A stretch of 64,000 nucleotides of DNA. Origin: Clostridiales bacterium. Lineage in GTDB: Bacteria; Bacillota; Clostridia; Saccharofermentanales; Saccharofermentanaceae. Shown here piece after piece: positions 50,767 to 60,138 of the stretch. Below the pieces are notes generated by a model. That model was not told where the DNA came from, ran no database searches, and was given only the letters and a program-made list of their open reading frames with translations. The stretch is from contig JAFZVE010000011.1 of assembly GCA_017617995.1 (NCBI GenBank), positions 62,001 through 126,000 on the forward strand. The letters are read 5' to 3'. Numbering within the stretch: the stretch's first letter is position 1; each line of letters starts with the position of its first letter. Both the position numbers and the translations under genes were made by a program.

Positions 50767-51516
50767 TTAATCTCTCGAGTAGATCCCGGTAAGCACTTCC
50801 CGGGCATACGCTTCAGCCATCGGCAGCCCTTCTGTGGCCAGTGCGGCATCCGCAGCTTTCCGGTTATCGTAGGGAACAGATAGGATCGTGAAGTAGATAG
50901 GCGTGATTTCGTCCGATCCGAGGTCACCCTCTACAAGCAGCGCATGTGCCCGGGGCACACCGATGCTGTTCCCCACACTTCCCGTATTAATCGCATATCC
51001 GTCGTGCAGCGAGCGCACATACGGGCGGTGGCTGTCCGCGCAGATATAACTTCCGTACTTCGTTTTCTTATCGGCAGAATAAAATCCCCGTCTGAGCTTC
51101 TCGTCCGGTTCGTATCCCTGGTAGAGTTGATCGACAGGACGCCCGTGGAACAGGCGGAAACGGACTCCGCTGATCAGGATCTCCGCTTCCAGTGGAAGAG
51201 CGTGGAGCCACGCGATCCTCTCCTCCCCGATCTGTTCGTAGAAAAACTTGTTCTCCACTATGTAAGACCAATAGGGAGAATCAACATTGTCCCGCTCGAA
51301 GAAGCTCTCGCAGATCCAGTCATCCCAGTTCCCCTTGAGCGCGTAATCACAGTGTGCGCGGACCCAGTCGCAGGTCTCGATGTTGGACGGTCCTTTTCCC
51401 ACGGCATCGCCGAGAAACCAGACCTCATCCGGAGCAATCCTCTCGATTTCCTTCTCCATGGCGAGGGTGGCCTGGTAGTTACCGTGAAGGTCGGAAAGAA
51501 ATAAAATCCTGCTCAT
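50767..51516 (-). CDS. Metallophosphoesterase
   Basis: A 249-residue cytoplasmic phosphoesterase with the calcineurin-like metal motifs in order: FLSDLHGN, WFLGDAVGKGP, LKGNWDD, then ICADSHRP and the loop NTGSVGN. The likely substrate is a phosphodiester or phosphomonoester; the family includes YfcE-like and nucleotide-cleaving members. It is the last gene of a four-gene operon (CapD-like, acyltransferase, membrane protein, this one) with ATGA overlap to the gene before it. ATG 51516 is preceded by GGGCAGCATC, a weak ribosome binding site, so coupling is likely. Confidence 0.87.
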   Translation of the reverse strand: MSRILFLSDLHGNYQATLAMEKEIERIAPDEVWFLGDAVGKGPSNIETCDWVRAHCDYALKGNWDDWICESFFERDNVDSPYWSYIVENKFFYEQIGEERIAWLHALPLEAEILISGVRFRLFHGRPVDQLYQGYEPDEKLRRGFYSADKKTKYGSYICADSHRPYVRSLHDGYAINTGSVGNSIGVPRAHALLVEGDLGSDEITPIYFTILSVPYDNRKAADAALATEGLPMAEAYAREVLTGIYSRD

Positions 51517-52325
51517 GAGATGCTGCCCTCCGTATGGTTATTTGCTTTATTGTGGCGCTCCCGAAGCGCGGAAATGATGGCACAGATAAGGTAGATAAAC
51601 AGATACACGCTCCAGATGATCGCCGGGAGCATCACCCAGAGGGAAACCGAGTTTTCCGACCCCGGGATCCAGTATTCCGACTCCCGGCCTTTCGTCCAGA
51701 TCTCGTAGGGCATGTATACGGTGACCACGATCGTAAAGAGACTGACGATCACGGCGACGACATCGAGAATCGTCGCGGGTTTCTTCTTTACGGAGTTCCG
51801 GAAGAAAGAAATCGTCACGAGGACCGCTACCAGATCGGCGATGCCCCAGACGATCGCGTAGAGTACTGTGGTCGCGCCACGGCTCAGAAGCGCCACGCCC
51901 AGCATCAGGCCGATCGCGATCCTGCCTCCGACGCGGATGTTTCGAATCGCAGAGAGGGATTTCAAACTATCGATGGAGATACCGTTTTCCTCGACGGTCT
52001 TAAAGATCGAGCCGGAGAAGTGGCGAAGTACATTTACCGCGATAAAAGCGGCAAACGAGAGGAGAACGGCAAGGAACATAAGGATCAGAAGGGCCACGAT
52101 TTCTTCCCTTCTCTTGCTCTCGAGGCTCTTTCCCATTTCGACGGGCTGGGTCGGGATCGCGATATTCACGTACGGATCCTGCGGCTGAGTCGGGATACCG
52201 CCCTGCTGTGGAACCATACCTTGAGAAGGCACGCCCTGTGGCGGAATCGTGCCGTTTACACCGGGCTGATTCTGCGCCTGCTTCGCGTATCCGCGCATAT
52301 GGGGACCACCATACCGATAGATCAT
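51513..52325 (-). CDS. Membrane protein with Pro/Gln-rich N-terminus
   Basis: A 270-residue protein. Residues 15-65 are rich in Pro, Gln and Gly (GVPSQGMVPQQGGIPTQPQ) and probably disordered on the inner face. Five or so helices follow (about 78-100, 133-150, 158-175, 190-208 and 232-256). No family is recognised. It overlaps its neighbours by four bases on both sides, so it is firmly in the CapD-acyltransferase operon. Confidence 0.75.
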   Translation of the reverse strand: MIYRYGGPHMRGYAKQAQNQPGVNGTIPPQGVPSQGMVPQQGGIPTQPQDPYVNIAIPTQPVEMGKSLESKRREEIVALLILMFLAVLLSFAAFIAVNVLRHFSGSIFKTVEENGISIDSLKSLSAIRNIRVGGRIAIGLMLGVALLSRGATTVLYAIVWGIADLVAVLVTISFFRNSVKKKPATILDVVAVIVSLFTIVVTVYMPYEIWTKGRESEYWIPGSENSVSLWVMLPAIIWSVYLFIYLICAIISALRERHNKANNHTEGSIS

Positions 52326-53641
52326 GGAGTCCTCCTTCCCGGACGCACCATCCTGAACATCGCTTCCTGCGCGATACGGGCTTTCGCAACTATATCTTTC
52401 TGCTTGGGGAAGCAGTAATAAAGGCAGTCTTTCTTCCCGATACAGATCACGTCACCGATCTCATACCAGAAGAAATCCGAGTTCAAGCTATAGCTGTCCT
52501 GAGGCTTCTGTTCGTAGTGGAGTTTTCCCTCGCACCCGTCGAGAACGAAGCCATTCTGATCCTGGCGAAGCGTGCCGGATCCGACCATATAGAAGGCCTT
52601 ATAGTCTTTAAGAATGCCGATATCTACGGCAGTATCGAGGATATATCGACCTTCTTCGATCTCTTTTCCGACGCATTTTCTTTCCCACGAAAACCAGTCC
52701 GGGATGTGGTTGAAGGAGCGTCCGGACACCTCGGATGTATCTGAAACGTCAGGGGCAAGTGCTTTTGCCGAGGGATCCTTATCGACCAGGAATCCATACT
52801 CGTCGAGCTCCCATACATGCCCACAGGCATGGCACGTAAGCGTGGTTCCGGCACCTTCCATCTTTCCTTCCTGTCCGCAGCATGCGCACTTATAAAGGAT
52901 GCGGTGGAGGCCGTCCGCGCGGGTCGGCTCATCGATCCTGATGTGGTTTTCCTGCTGCCAGCGGAAATAGTCGAAGGAGAAAGCCTGATCGAGGATCGCA
53001 TCGAGCTCCTCGACACTTTTCGCAGCGATCTCTTCGGGAGTCAGCAGACACTCCATCTGTGCCGTGACATGGAGTTTCCGCTTCTGGAGATTGTTATAGA
53101 GAGGATCTCTCGTAAAGGAACCGAAGGTAGTGATCATGATGACCGGAACGTCGAGGGACTTAAAGAGAACGCCCATACGGCGCGGCAGGATCGTCGCGGT
53201 GCCGTCGAGCGAATAACCCGCCTCCGGATACATCAGCACCGAAGTCTTATTCGTATGGATCGCGTAGCGGATATCGGTGATGAGAGACAGATCCGGGACG
53301 AACTTCTGCGTCGGGATACAGCCGAGATTGCGCATCAGGGCTTCTTTTCCGACCAGCGCGTCCGTCGTGCAGACGATGTGATATCTCTTCGGGAAAAGGA
53401 TCTTCGAGGCGATCTCAAGATCCAGGAAACTGGCGTGATTCATGAGGATCAGCCAGGGGCCTTTCCCGGCCAGATCCATGCGTTTCTTCTCATAGGAAAA
53501 CCGGACCTGACGAAGATCGGGAAAAGAGGCCAGACGCATGACCGTACTGAGAAGACGGCTCGGCTTCTTCGGCTTCCGATGTATCGGCGACGGAAGCGCG
53601 CGAACTTCTTCCCAGGATTTTCTTACGGTCTTGATCTTCAT
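52322..53641 (-). CDS. PlsC-like acyltransferase with zinc ribbon
   Basis: A 439-residue enzyme. Residues 55-230 form a glycerolipid acyltransferase domain with the catalytic NHASFLD (H-x4-D) and the block YPEAGYSLDG. Then comes a zinc ribbon, CACCG...CHACG (about 273-296), and a C-terminal beta-rich part (300-420). PlsC-type enzymes acylate lysophosphatidate or related lipids. The zinc ribbon and C-terminal part are extra to PlsC (about 240 residues) and their role is unknown. It lies between the CapD-like gene (two bases upstream) and the Pro/Gln-rich membrane protein. Confidence 0.85.
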   Translation of the reverse strand: MKIKTVRKSWEEVRALPSPIHRKPKKPSRLLSTVMRLASFPDLRQVRFSYEKKRMDLAGKGPWLILMNHASFLDLEIASKILFPKRYHIVCTTDALVGKEALMRNLGCIPTQKFVPDLSLITDIRYAIHTNKTSVLMYPEAGYSLDGTATILPRRMGVLFKSLDVPVIMITTFGSFTRDPLYNNLQKRKLHVTAQMECLLTPEEIAAKSVEELDAILDQAFSFDYFRWQQENHIRIDEPTRADGLHRILYKCACCGQEGKMEGAGTTLTCHACGHVWELDEYGFLVDKDPSAKALAPDVSDTSEVSGRSFNHIPDWFSWERKCVGKEIEEGRYILDTAVDIGILKDYKAFYMVGSGTLRQDQNGFVLDGCEGKLHYEQKPQDSYSLNSDFFWYEIGDVICIGKKDCLYYCFPKQKDIVAKARIAQEAMFRMVRPGRRTP

Positions 53642-53643
53642 GT

Positions 53644-55545
53644 TTATGACATGGAACCGGGTTTATACGTAGGAACGATCTCCTGAACATACTTCTTGAT
53701 GTTCTCGTCGTCTTCCTGGCTATCGATATCGAGCACGGCGATCTTCTTCTCGAACCACTCGTCATCCATCTCGATCGGCTTACCGATGAAGATCAGTTTA
53801 TTCTCTGTGGTCTGCATACCTTCCTCATCCATGAGTTTCTCTTCGTAGAGCTTCTCGCCCGGACGAAGACCGGTATATTCGACCTTGATATCGACATCCG
53901 GAGTAAATCCGGAGAGCTTGATGAGGTTTCGTGCCATGTCGTCGATCCTGACCGGATCTCCCATATCCAGGACGAAGATCTCGCCGCCTCTGGCATACTG
54001 GGATGCCTGGAGTACCAGAGATACCGCCTCCGGAATCGTCATGAAGTAACGGATGATATCCTTATGCGTAACCGTGACCGGACCGCCATCAGCAATCTGC
54101 TTCTTAAACAGCGGGATAACAGAACCATTGGATCCCAGAACATTACCGAAACGGACTGCCACGAAATTCGTATTCGGGGTACGGCGGTTCATCATCTGGA
54201 TGATCATCTCACAGATACGCTTCGAAGCACCCATCAGGTTTGTCGGATTGACAGCCTTGTCCGTCGAGATGAGGACAAAAGTCTTGACACCTGCTTCGGC
54301 CGCCGCCTGGGCTGTCTTATATGTACCCATGACGTTATTCTTGATGGCCTCGTTCGGGCTATCCTCCATAAGCGGGACATGCTTGTGGGCCGCTGCGTGG
54401 AAGACGATATCCGGCTTGTACTTCTTCATGACACTACCGATACGGTGGGTATTACGTACCGAACCGATCAGCGTGACCAGATCGAGACCGCCCTGATATT
54501 TACGAACCAGTTCCTGCTGGATATCGTAAGCGTTGTTCTCGTAGATATCGAAGATGATCAGCTGCTTCGGCTGATGTTCCGCGATCTGACGGCAGAGCTC
54601 CGATCCGATGGATCCGCCTCCGCCGGTTACCAGGATCGTCTTTCCCTTAAGCATCTTAAAAACTTCGTTATTATCTATCTCGATTGGATCTCTTCCCAGA
54701 AGGTCGGTAAGCTCTACGTCCTTGAGTCGGGATACGCTCACCTCACCACTTGCGAGCTGATACACGCCCGGCAGGATACGCACCTTCGCTCCGGTCTCCT
54801 TACAGATATCGAGAATCGCTTTTCTGTCTTTCGGAGATGCAGCCGGAATAGCCAGTACAATCGATCCGATATTAAACTCAGCCGCCTTGGCCACAATGTC
54901 ATCACGTGTGCCCACGATCGGTACACCATAGAGTTCTCTTCCGATTTTTGTCGGATTGTCATCTATGATACATACCGGACGCTGGTTCTGATGGGAATCA
55001 TTATTGAGGTCGCGGATCAGAACGCTTCCGGCCGAGCCGCCGCCGACGATCATGACATTCTCCACCTCGCCGGATTTGTACTCGTTGATCTTGACATACC
55101 GGTTCGTGATATAACGAAGGAGTCTGTAAGAGAAGCGCACGAACATGTGCAGGAAGAAAGCAATAAAAACGCCGAAGAAATAGAAAGATCTCGGCATATC
55201 GATCTTCAGGATAAACTTCGAGAGCACGTAGCAAAGAACGAGCACGGCGTAAGCCTTCACCATGGTAAAAGCTTCATCAATGCTGACATATGTCCATATA
55301 CTGTGATAGAGCTTAAATGCAAAGAAAACGACAAGTGTGATCAGACACCAGATAGGAATAATCCTCAGATATGTCGCGAAATAATCGCCTGGGATATTAT
55401 CGAAGTGCATGTCGAAACGCAGCCACAGTGCTGCGAAAAACGAGAACAGCACTACCAGCACATCCGCCACCATTACTACGATTGAGTGGGTCACCCACTG
55501 CATATCTATCTTTCTCTTGTTCTTCGATGTTGTTTTTTTATCCAT
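53644..55545 (-). CDS. Nucleotide-sugar dehydratase/epimerase, CapD/PglF-like
   Basis: A 633-residue membrane enzyme. Four helices (about 17-40, 60-80, 92-112 and 118-138) precede a CoA-binding-like Rossmann domain (VMIVGGGSAGSVLIRDL near 165) and a second Rossmann domain with ILVTGGGGSIGSELCRQI near 308, STDKAVNPTNLMGASKR near 420 and FVAVRFGNVLGSNGSVIP. This is the plan of UDP-GlcNAc 4,6-dehydratases (WbpM, PglF, CapD) that start synthesis of rare sugars for capsule or glycans. It heads a four-gene operon behind a near-consensus promoter that contains a perfect palindrome. Confidence 0.93.
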   Translation of the reverse strand: MDKKTTSKNKRKIDMQWVTHSIVVMVADVLVVLFSFFAALWLRFDMHFDNIPGDYFATYLRIIPIWCLITLVVFFAFKLYHSIWTYVSIDEAFTMVKAYAVLVLCYVLSKFILKIDMPRSFYFFGVFIAFFLHMFVRFSYRLLRYITNRYVKINEYKSGEVENVMIVGGGSAGSVLIRDLNNDSHQNQRPVCIIDDNPTKIGRELYGVPIVGTRDDIVAKAAEFNIGSIVLAIPAASPKDRKAILDICKETGAKVRILPGVYQLASGEVSVSRLKDVELTDLLGRDPIEIDNNEVFKMLKGKTILVTGGGGSIGSELCRQIAEHQPKQLIIFDIYENNAYDIQQELVRKYQGGLDLVTLIGSVRNTHRIGSVMKKYKPDIVFHAAAHKHVPLMEDSPNEAIKNNVMGTYKTAQAAAEAGVKTFVLISTDKAVNPTNLMGASKRICEMIIQMMNRRTPNTNFVAVRFGNVLGSNGSVIPLFKKQIADGGPVTVTHKDIIRYFMTIPEAVSLVLQASQYARGGEIFVLDMGDPVRIDDMARNLIKLSGFTPDVDIKVEYTGLRPGEKLYEEKLMDEEGMQTTENKLIFIGKPIEMDDEWFEKKIAVLDIDSQEDDENIKKYVQEIVPTYKPGSMS

Positions 55546-55629
55546 AACCTTCCTCTTCAGACGGGTATATCCAAAAAGACGAAAAATCTCTTAATACCTA
55601 TAATAGCACGAATTCAGCGTGCTTACGAG

Positions 55630-55666
55630 ATATTAATATACAATCGGACCAGTGTCAACTTGACAC
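55630..55666 (-). promoter_or_regulatory. Promoter and putative operator of the CapD-like operon
   Basis: The minus strand reads TTGACA (55653-55658), 17 bases, TAATAT (55630-55635). The -35 box lies within the perfect palindrome GTGTCAACTTGACAC (55652-55666). Downstream GCACG/CGTGC arms near 55605-55621 may form a leader hairpin. Confidence 0.6.
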
Positions 55667-55682
55667 AATCACCAAAACTTCC

Positions 55683-58679
55683 TTATCTGTGATACGTCTC
55701 CGTCGGACCGAGATACGAGTTCATAGGGGCTTCGCCCTGCTCAAAAAGCACTATCCTCGTAAGCACAAGATTGGGACTTAGGGCCGTGATGTCAATATCG
55801 TTACTCCCCGCCTTGAGATCCAGCGTTACCTCAGTCGAGCGCAGATTATCCAGTACGCCTTCACTCCAGATGTCATTGCCATCACCGACTGCGAAGCCCT
55901 TGCGGATCGTGTTCACCCTTTTCATCTTCCCGCCATTGGCCGACACACCGACGAACAGTTCCGGCATCCGCCCGGATGGATTTCCCGGATTGGTCAGAAG
56001 ACGAAGCGTATATTCCCCGTCTTTCGGAAGAACTACCCGATAAGAAAGTACCGGAGCATCACCCCGACCCGAGAACACCTGATCCTGCGGGAACGCTTTC
56101 ATTGCAGAAAGACCGCGATTATAATCCGGGATCTCACGGAAACTTCCCTTCGCGCCGGATGTCCTGGCAAAGAAATGCGAAGAATCGATAGAGATGTACC
56201 CTTCCCCACACCAGAAGAAAGTATTCGGTGCCGGATTCGCCTCGGCAAAACGATCTGCGGTCCGGATCGGAATTTGAATGGATACGAATCCATCGCCACT
56301 TCGCACGGTGATCTGAGAACATGTTTCCTCTGCCTTGAGCACTTCACGGTCGATCTGAACCGTCAGGATCGTCCGGCCATAAGCACGCGCCAATCCCTGA
56401 GTCTTTGATACCTTGAGATACGGCGAACTGCACTCCACGGTAAACGGAACACCCTTTGCACAGGCTGTCGTTATTTCGATATGCCCGACACCGGCACGCG
56501 GATCCATAAATGCCGGCATACACAGCGTCTTCCTCGTCCACGGTCCGCACTCGGAATACTGATCCGTGCCGGGGATAGCCACGATCAGGCGCTCCTTGTT
56601 CCCCGGTTCAAAAGTATGCACCACTGGATACTGACAGCCCTCCTCACACCAGTTCTTAAAACCGATATGCTCCGAAAGACCCATTCCATACCACATCCCG
56701 CCGTGGATCTTGTGAAGTTCCGCCACAAGCTCCCGATCTTTCTCCAGACATACACCCACTGCTTCGGCCAGCGTCATGGCATAGGTACTCCCTCTCTTTG
56801 CATACGCGTGATTGAGTGTCGTCAGGAGCCACATCTTCTGCACATTGAGATTGGCCATGAGCGGCAGATACACGATCTCATAGAAGCGGTACTGCACGTT
56901 GTCAGAGAGCTGCTCATAGAGACTCTGTGCATCGCACATCAGATCTTCGATCGTCGAAAGAAGTTCCTCCGTCTCCCCATATGCAAAGGGCGCGTAGACA
57001 GAATCGTTCATGGCCTCTGTACGGCGCGCATGTGTGATGCGGGTATACCCGAGAAGAAGTTCCGACGTTTTCTTCCGTTGCGAAGAAGAAAGCTCGTCTC
57101 CGAAATTCTTCTTGACGAAGTAATTCGTGTATTCGTGTGCGCTGCTTAGGTTACCGGTTCCCCACTTGTCAAAGTCATAGGCCAGGTCGAGGAAGAACGA
57201 CAGCGGATATTCGTTACTGAAGATGTCGCCGACATTAACGATCCAGAGGTCCCGGATGCCGAAGTCATAAGCCATCGTCATCTGTTCCCAGACCTTCGAA
57301 AGATGCGTAGTATTGAACCATTCAAAAGAGATCGGGAAACCGTGATAATCGAAGTGGTAGTACATCCCGTACCCACCCTTGTGGTTCCGCATCTGCTTCG
57401 TCGGTACGGTGCGGAGATTGCCGTAGTTATCGTCACAGAGCATGAGCGTCACACCCTCAAGCTCCGGATCTCCCATCAGGCCCGGCGTGGTTTCATCTCC
57501 GTAGAAATACGGTTCGACTTCCTTATAGAGTGCGAGCATTCTCGGCACCTCGTCGAGATTCGGATTTACATGCTTCTTGATAAGACGGTTCTGTGTTTTC
57601 AGGACCTTACGCAGAAGCGCAATATTATCAGCCAGCGTTGCTTCTTTGCCCATGATGGCTGTATCCTGTTCCCCGCGCATGCCGACGGTAATGACGTTCT
57701 CGAATCTTCCACTTCGTTTGAGTCCGTCTTCCCAGAACTTCGTGATGCCTTTCTCGTTTGTGATGAAATTCCACGCATCGCCATAGATCGAGTCCGGACC
57801 ACGCAGATATCTGTATTCCTCACCCTGACGCAGGCACGGCTCGTGGTGGGACATGCCCATGACTACACCAAGCTCGTCTGCCAATTCACAGTTTTGAAGA
57901 TCCGGCCCGTCATCCGGAAAAATCGCTGACCACATGGCCGGCCACAGGTAGTTGCCCTTGAGGCGCAGGAGAAGCTCGAAGACATGCTCGTAGCACTTGG
58001 CATTAAAACCGCCAAACCTCTTGTTGCACCAGTTTCCGAAAGCCGGCCACTCGTCGTTGATGAAGAATCCCCGGAAGCGTACGGACGGTTCTTTCGAGAT
58101 ATACTCATACTTCCCCGGCATCGTAAAAGAGCTCTTCCGAGGCGGCTTTACATCCAGCCAGTCGATAAACGGCGATACACCCAGCTTCTCCGACAACGCG
58201 AAAAGTCCATAGATCGCACCTCGTTTGTCCGAGCCTGCGATCACCAGTACCGACTTCCACGAAGATAACGTGCTTGACTCTTTGCAGCTCAGGCAGGTCT
58301 CCCTGCGCTTACCTTTCTTACGTGGCAGAAGCACTTCCACCGGAAGATTCCCGATGACTTTGTGAAGGTATACTTCTCTTTTGCCGGTCACTTCGTCAAG
58401 GCACATCAAGCCTGATTCTTCAAGCTTTGTAAGTATGTTACACTCTGGCTCCCCCTTCTTGGAAGCAGAAAGACTGACCAGTATCGGATACTCGACCTTT
58501 GCCGCATCCGGTCCGGAGAACTCCCCGAGATCGAAGATCTGCGGCGCGGCGCCGAAGACCGCCCGGATATCTTCCCGGACTTTTTCCGTGATTTTTCTGA
58601 CACCGCCCGGAACACCCGCATCGATAATAAATGCGACTTTGCCGTTTTTGATCTTCTGCGCCGATAAAACAAATTGCAT
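55683..58679 (-). CDS. GH115 xylan alpha-1,2-glucuronidase
   Basis: A 998-residue enzyme of glycoside hydrolase family 115, which removes 4-O-methylglucuronate side chains from glucuronoxylan. Characteristic blocks are PSVRFRGFFINDEWPAFGNW near residue 200, AKCYEHVFELLLRLKGNYLW just after, GMSHHEPCLRQG, ITVGMRGEQDTAI, TLMLCDDNYGNLR and LWIVNVGDI. A beta-sandwich C-terminal part follows after about residue 750. No signal peptide is seen, so it may act inside on imported oligosaccharides. I start at ATG 58679 with AAAGGAC upstream; ATG 58709 would lie at or before the transcription start. It is monocistronic or leads a short transcript. UxaC in this window could use its product. Confidence 0.93.
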   Translation of the reverse strand: MQFVLSAQKIKNGKVAFIIDAGVPGGVRKITEKVREDIRAVFGAAPQIFDLGEFSGPDAAKVEYPILVSLSASKKGEPECNILTKLEESGLMCLDEVTGKREVYLHKVIGNLPVEVLLPRKKGKRRETCLSCKESSTLSSWKSVLVIAGSDKRGAIYGLFALSEKLGVSPFIDWLDVKPPRKSSFTMPGKYEYISKEPSVRFRGFFINDEWPAFGNWCNKRFGGFNAKCYEHVFELLLRLKGNYLWPAMWSAIFPDDGPDLQNCELADELGVVMGMSHHEPCLRQGEEYRYLRGPDSIYGDAWNFITNEKGITKFWEDGLKRSGRFENVITVGMRGEQDTAIMGKEATLADNIALLRKVLKTQNRLIKKHVNPNLDEVPRMLALYKEVEPYFYGDETTPGLMGDPELEGVTLMLCDDNYGNLRTVPTKQMRNHKGGYGMYYHFDYHGFPISFEWFNTTHLSKVWEQMTMAYDFGIRDLWIVNVGDIFSNEYPLSFFLDLAYDFDKWGTGNLSSAHEYTNYFVKKNFGDELSSSQRKKTSELLLGYTRITHARRTEAMNDSVYAPFAYGETEELLSTIEDLMCDAQSLYEQLSDNVQYRFYEIVYLPLMANLNVQKMWLLTTLNHAYAKRGSTYAMTLAEAVGVCLEKDRELVAELHKIHGGMWYGMGLSEHIGFKNWCEEGCQYPVVHTFEPGNKERLIVAIPGTDQYSECGPWTRKTLCMPAFMDPRAGVGHIEITTACAKGVPFTVECSSPYLKVSKTQGLARAYGRTILTVQIDREVLKAEETCSQITVRSGDGFVSIQIPIRTADRFAEANPAPNTFFWCGEGYISIDSSHFFARTSGAKGSFREIPDYNRGLSAMKAFPQDQVFSGRGDAPVLSYRVVLPKDGEYTLRLLTNPGNPSGRMPELFVGVSANGGKMKRVNTIRKGFAVGDGNDIWSEGVLDNLRSTEVTLDLKAGSNDIDITALSPNLVLTRIVLFEQGEAPMNSYLGPTETYHR

Positions 58680-58712
58680 AGGAGTAGCCCGTCCTTTTCT
58701 GTCTTCCATACA

Positions 58713-58721
58713 AGTATATCA
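58713..58721 (-). promoter_or_regulatory. Extended -10 promoter of the GH115 gene
   Basis: The minus strand reads TGATATACT, an extended -10. Transcription would start near 58706, which is downstream of the ATG at 58709 and supports the start at 58679. Confidence 0.45.
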
Positions 58722-58788
58722 CACCCGCATAGAGAGGGAGAAGCCTTATGGCATCTCTTCAAGAAGCCCGGCTGTCAGATCCTGCCCG

Positions 58789-59976
58789 TCACTTCCATCT
58801 TCTCGAGAGTTGTGTCCTGCTACGGATCGGTGCGTTCTGCACCTCCGGAAACGGATCGAGTGCAACGAGTTCCTTATAGACCTCATTGATTCTGCTTCTG
58901 ATCGATACCGCATCGGTCTCGTAGGCATGCGTCTCCTCCACGATCCTATCGGCCTTCTCCTTGATCCGGCCGATCTCTTCTTCGAGTTCTCTGATTCTAT
59001 TGATCCTCTTCATCATGAAGAAAACGATGATCGCAACGATGCTGCCCGGCACGAGAACAAGAATCAGTAATTTCTGCCAATCGTCCTTGTGCTGGTCTTC
59101 CCATTTTTCTTCATTCTCGATTCTCTTGGATTCCAGCGCCTCCTTTTTCTTCTCCGCCGCCTCGGAAGCTCTGATCACACTCTCGGACAAATACTCTCTA
59201 GCTTCCGAATCTAATGTGACGTACCCCTGTCCCTTGATATAAACCCCATTGCCGAGAGCATAATTGTTATATAAGCTCTCAGTTGTCGTGGTCGTAGCGT
59301 CCTTTGAGTAGGGATTCTTCGAGATCGCCAAGCCGATAAAGGCCACGAGGATACACCAGATAACGAAGACCACAATAGAACCGACGATGATGCTCCGCGG
59401 ATGAACGGATATGGTCTCATTATCTGTCCAGGGATCCCTCATCTCGACATACGGTTCCTGACTCGCACGCGAAATCATCTGCATCTGTTGACCCTTACGT
59501 TTCCCGGCTTTCCTGCTCTTATCGATCTTCCTGATTACATCTCTATATTCCTTCCCGATTTGGAAGAGCTCCTGCAGCTTAGTAAAGTACGCCTTGTGCT
59601 CGGTCTTGGCATGCTCGATAGCAGAGTCGACCTTCGGGTCCACTTTCTCATATGTCGTGATGCGCAGTCGGTTCGGCTGCTGGAATTCACGCATACTCTT
59701 CGCATTGGCAGCGACCAGGATCTTCCCGCGAAGTGCGACGAAATTCTGCGGTTCTTTCTGAAGCATGAAATCATAGGCGTCTCCTGCCGAGACATATTCA
59801 CCTGCCCTCAGGGCACGCGCCGCACGGTCAAGGACGTCATCCTCGCGGAAATACTCATAGTCAAAGGACACGCCGCAGAAAGGGCACTCGTACATCTGGC
59901 GCGCTTCGTTGATGGTCAGCTGGCCGCCACATGTCGGGCATGTGTGCTTCTGTAGATTTGTGAGATTGTTGGACAT
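58789..59976 (-). CDS. Zinc-ribbon membrane protein with coiled coil
   Basis: A 395-residue protein. A zinc ribbon opens it, CPTCG...CPFCG (about 13-34), followed by a helical repeat-like stretch with AGEYVSAGDAYDFMLQKEP. One helix stands near 195-215 and a second near 295-312, with a stretch between that would face outside (GNGVYIKGQGYVTLDSEARE) and a coiled coil (EAAEKKKEALESKR). After the second helix a coiled coil runs to the end. No known family. ATG 59976 has AAGGAGGG before it and its own promoter. A similar but unrelated-looking zinc-ribbon membrane protein is encoded at 49176-50420. Confidence 0.75.
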   Translation of the reverse strand: MSNNLTNLQKHTCPTCGGQLTINEARQMYECPFCGVSFDYEYFREDDVLDRAARALRAGEYVSAGDAYDFMLQKEPQNFVALRGKILVAANAKSMREFQQPNRLRITTYEKVDPKVDSAIEHAKTEHKAYFTKLQELFQIGKEYRDVIRKIDKSRKAGKRKGQQMQMISRASQEPYVEMRDPWTDNETISVHPRSIIVGSIVVFVIWCILVAFIGLAISKNPYSKDATTTTTESLYNNYALGNGVYIKGQGYVTLDSEAREYLSESVIRASEAAEKKKEALESKRIENEEKWEDQHKDDWQKLLILVLVPGSIVAIIVFFMMKRINRIRELEEEIGRIKEKADRIVEETHAYETDAVSIRSRINEVYKELVALDPFPEVQNAPIRSRTQLSRRWK

Positions 59977-59996
59977 TCTCGTACCCTCCTTATGCC

Positions 59997-60025
59997 AATA
60001 TACTAATATCCGGGGGACAATTCAA
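59997..60025 (-). promoter_or_regulatory. Promoter of the zinc-ribbon/coiled-coil gene
   Basis: The minus strand reads TTGAAT (60020-60025), 17 bases, TATATT (59997-60002). Confidence 0.6.
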
Positions 60026-60055
60026 CAAGGACAGCCCATCTGAAATATTACCGTC

Positions 60056-60106
60056 TATTTGCAGTCGCAGTTGCAAATATCTAAGCGCATCCACGCATGG
60101 TATAAT
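60056..60106 (+). promoter_or_regulatory. Operator-like repeat and extended -10 promoter of the two-component genes
   Basis: TATTTGCA (60056-60063) and TGCAAATA (60072-60079) are exact inverted copies. TGGTATAAT (60098-60106) is an extended -10 with no clear -35, so activation by a regulator bound at the inverted repeat is plausible. The transcript would start near 60113. Confidence 0.5.
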
Positions 60107-60138
60107 GAGGAAAAAGCGCAGTGCAAAAAGGAGAACCC

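Noticed and set aside
54064..55485. Open frame of 473 codons antisense to the CapD-like gene
   Set aside because: Shadow frame; the minus-strand protein has unmistakable Rossmann motifs.
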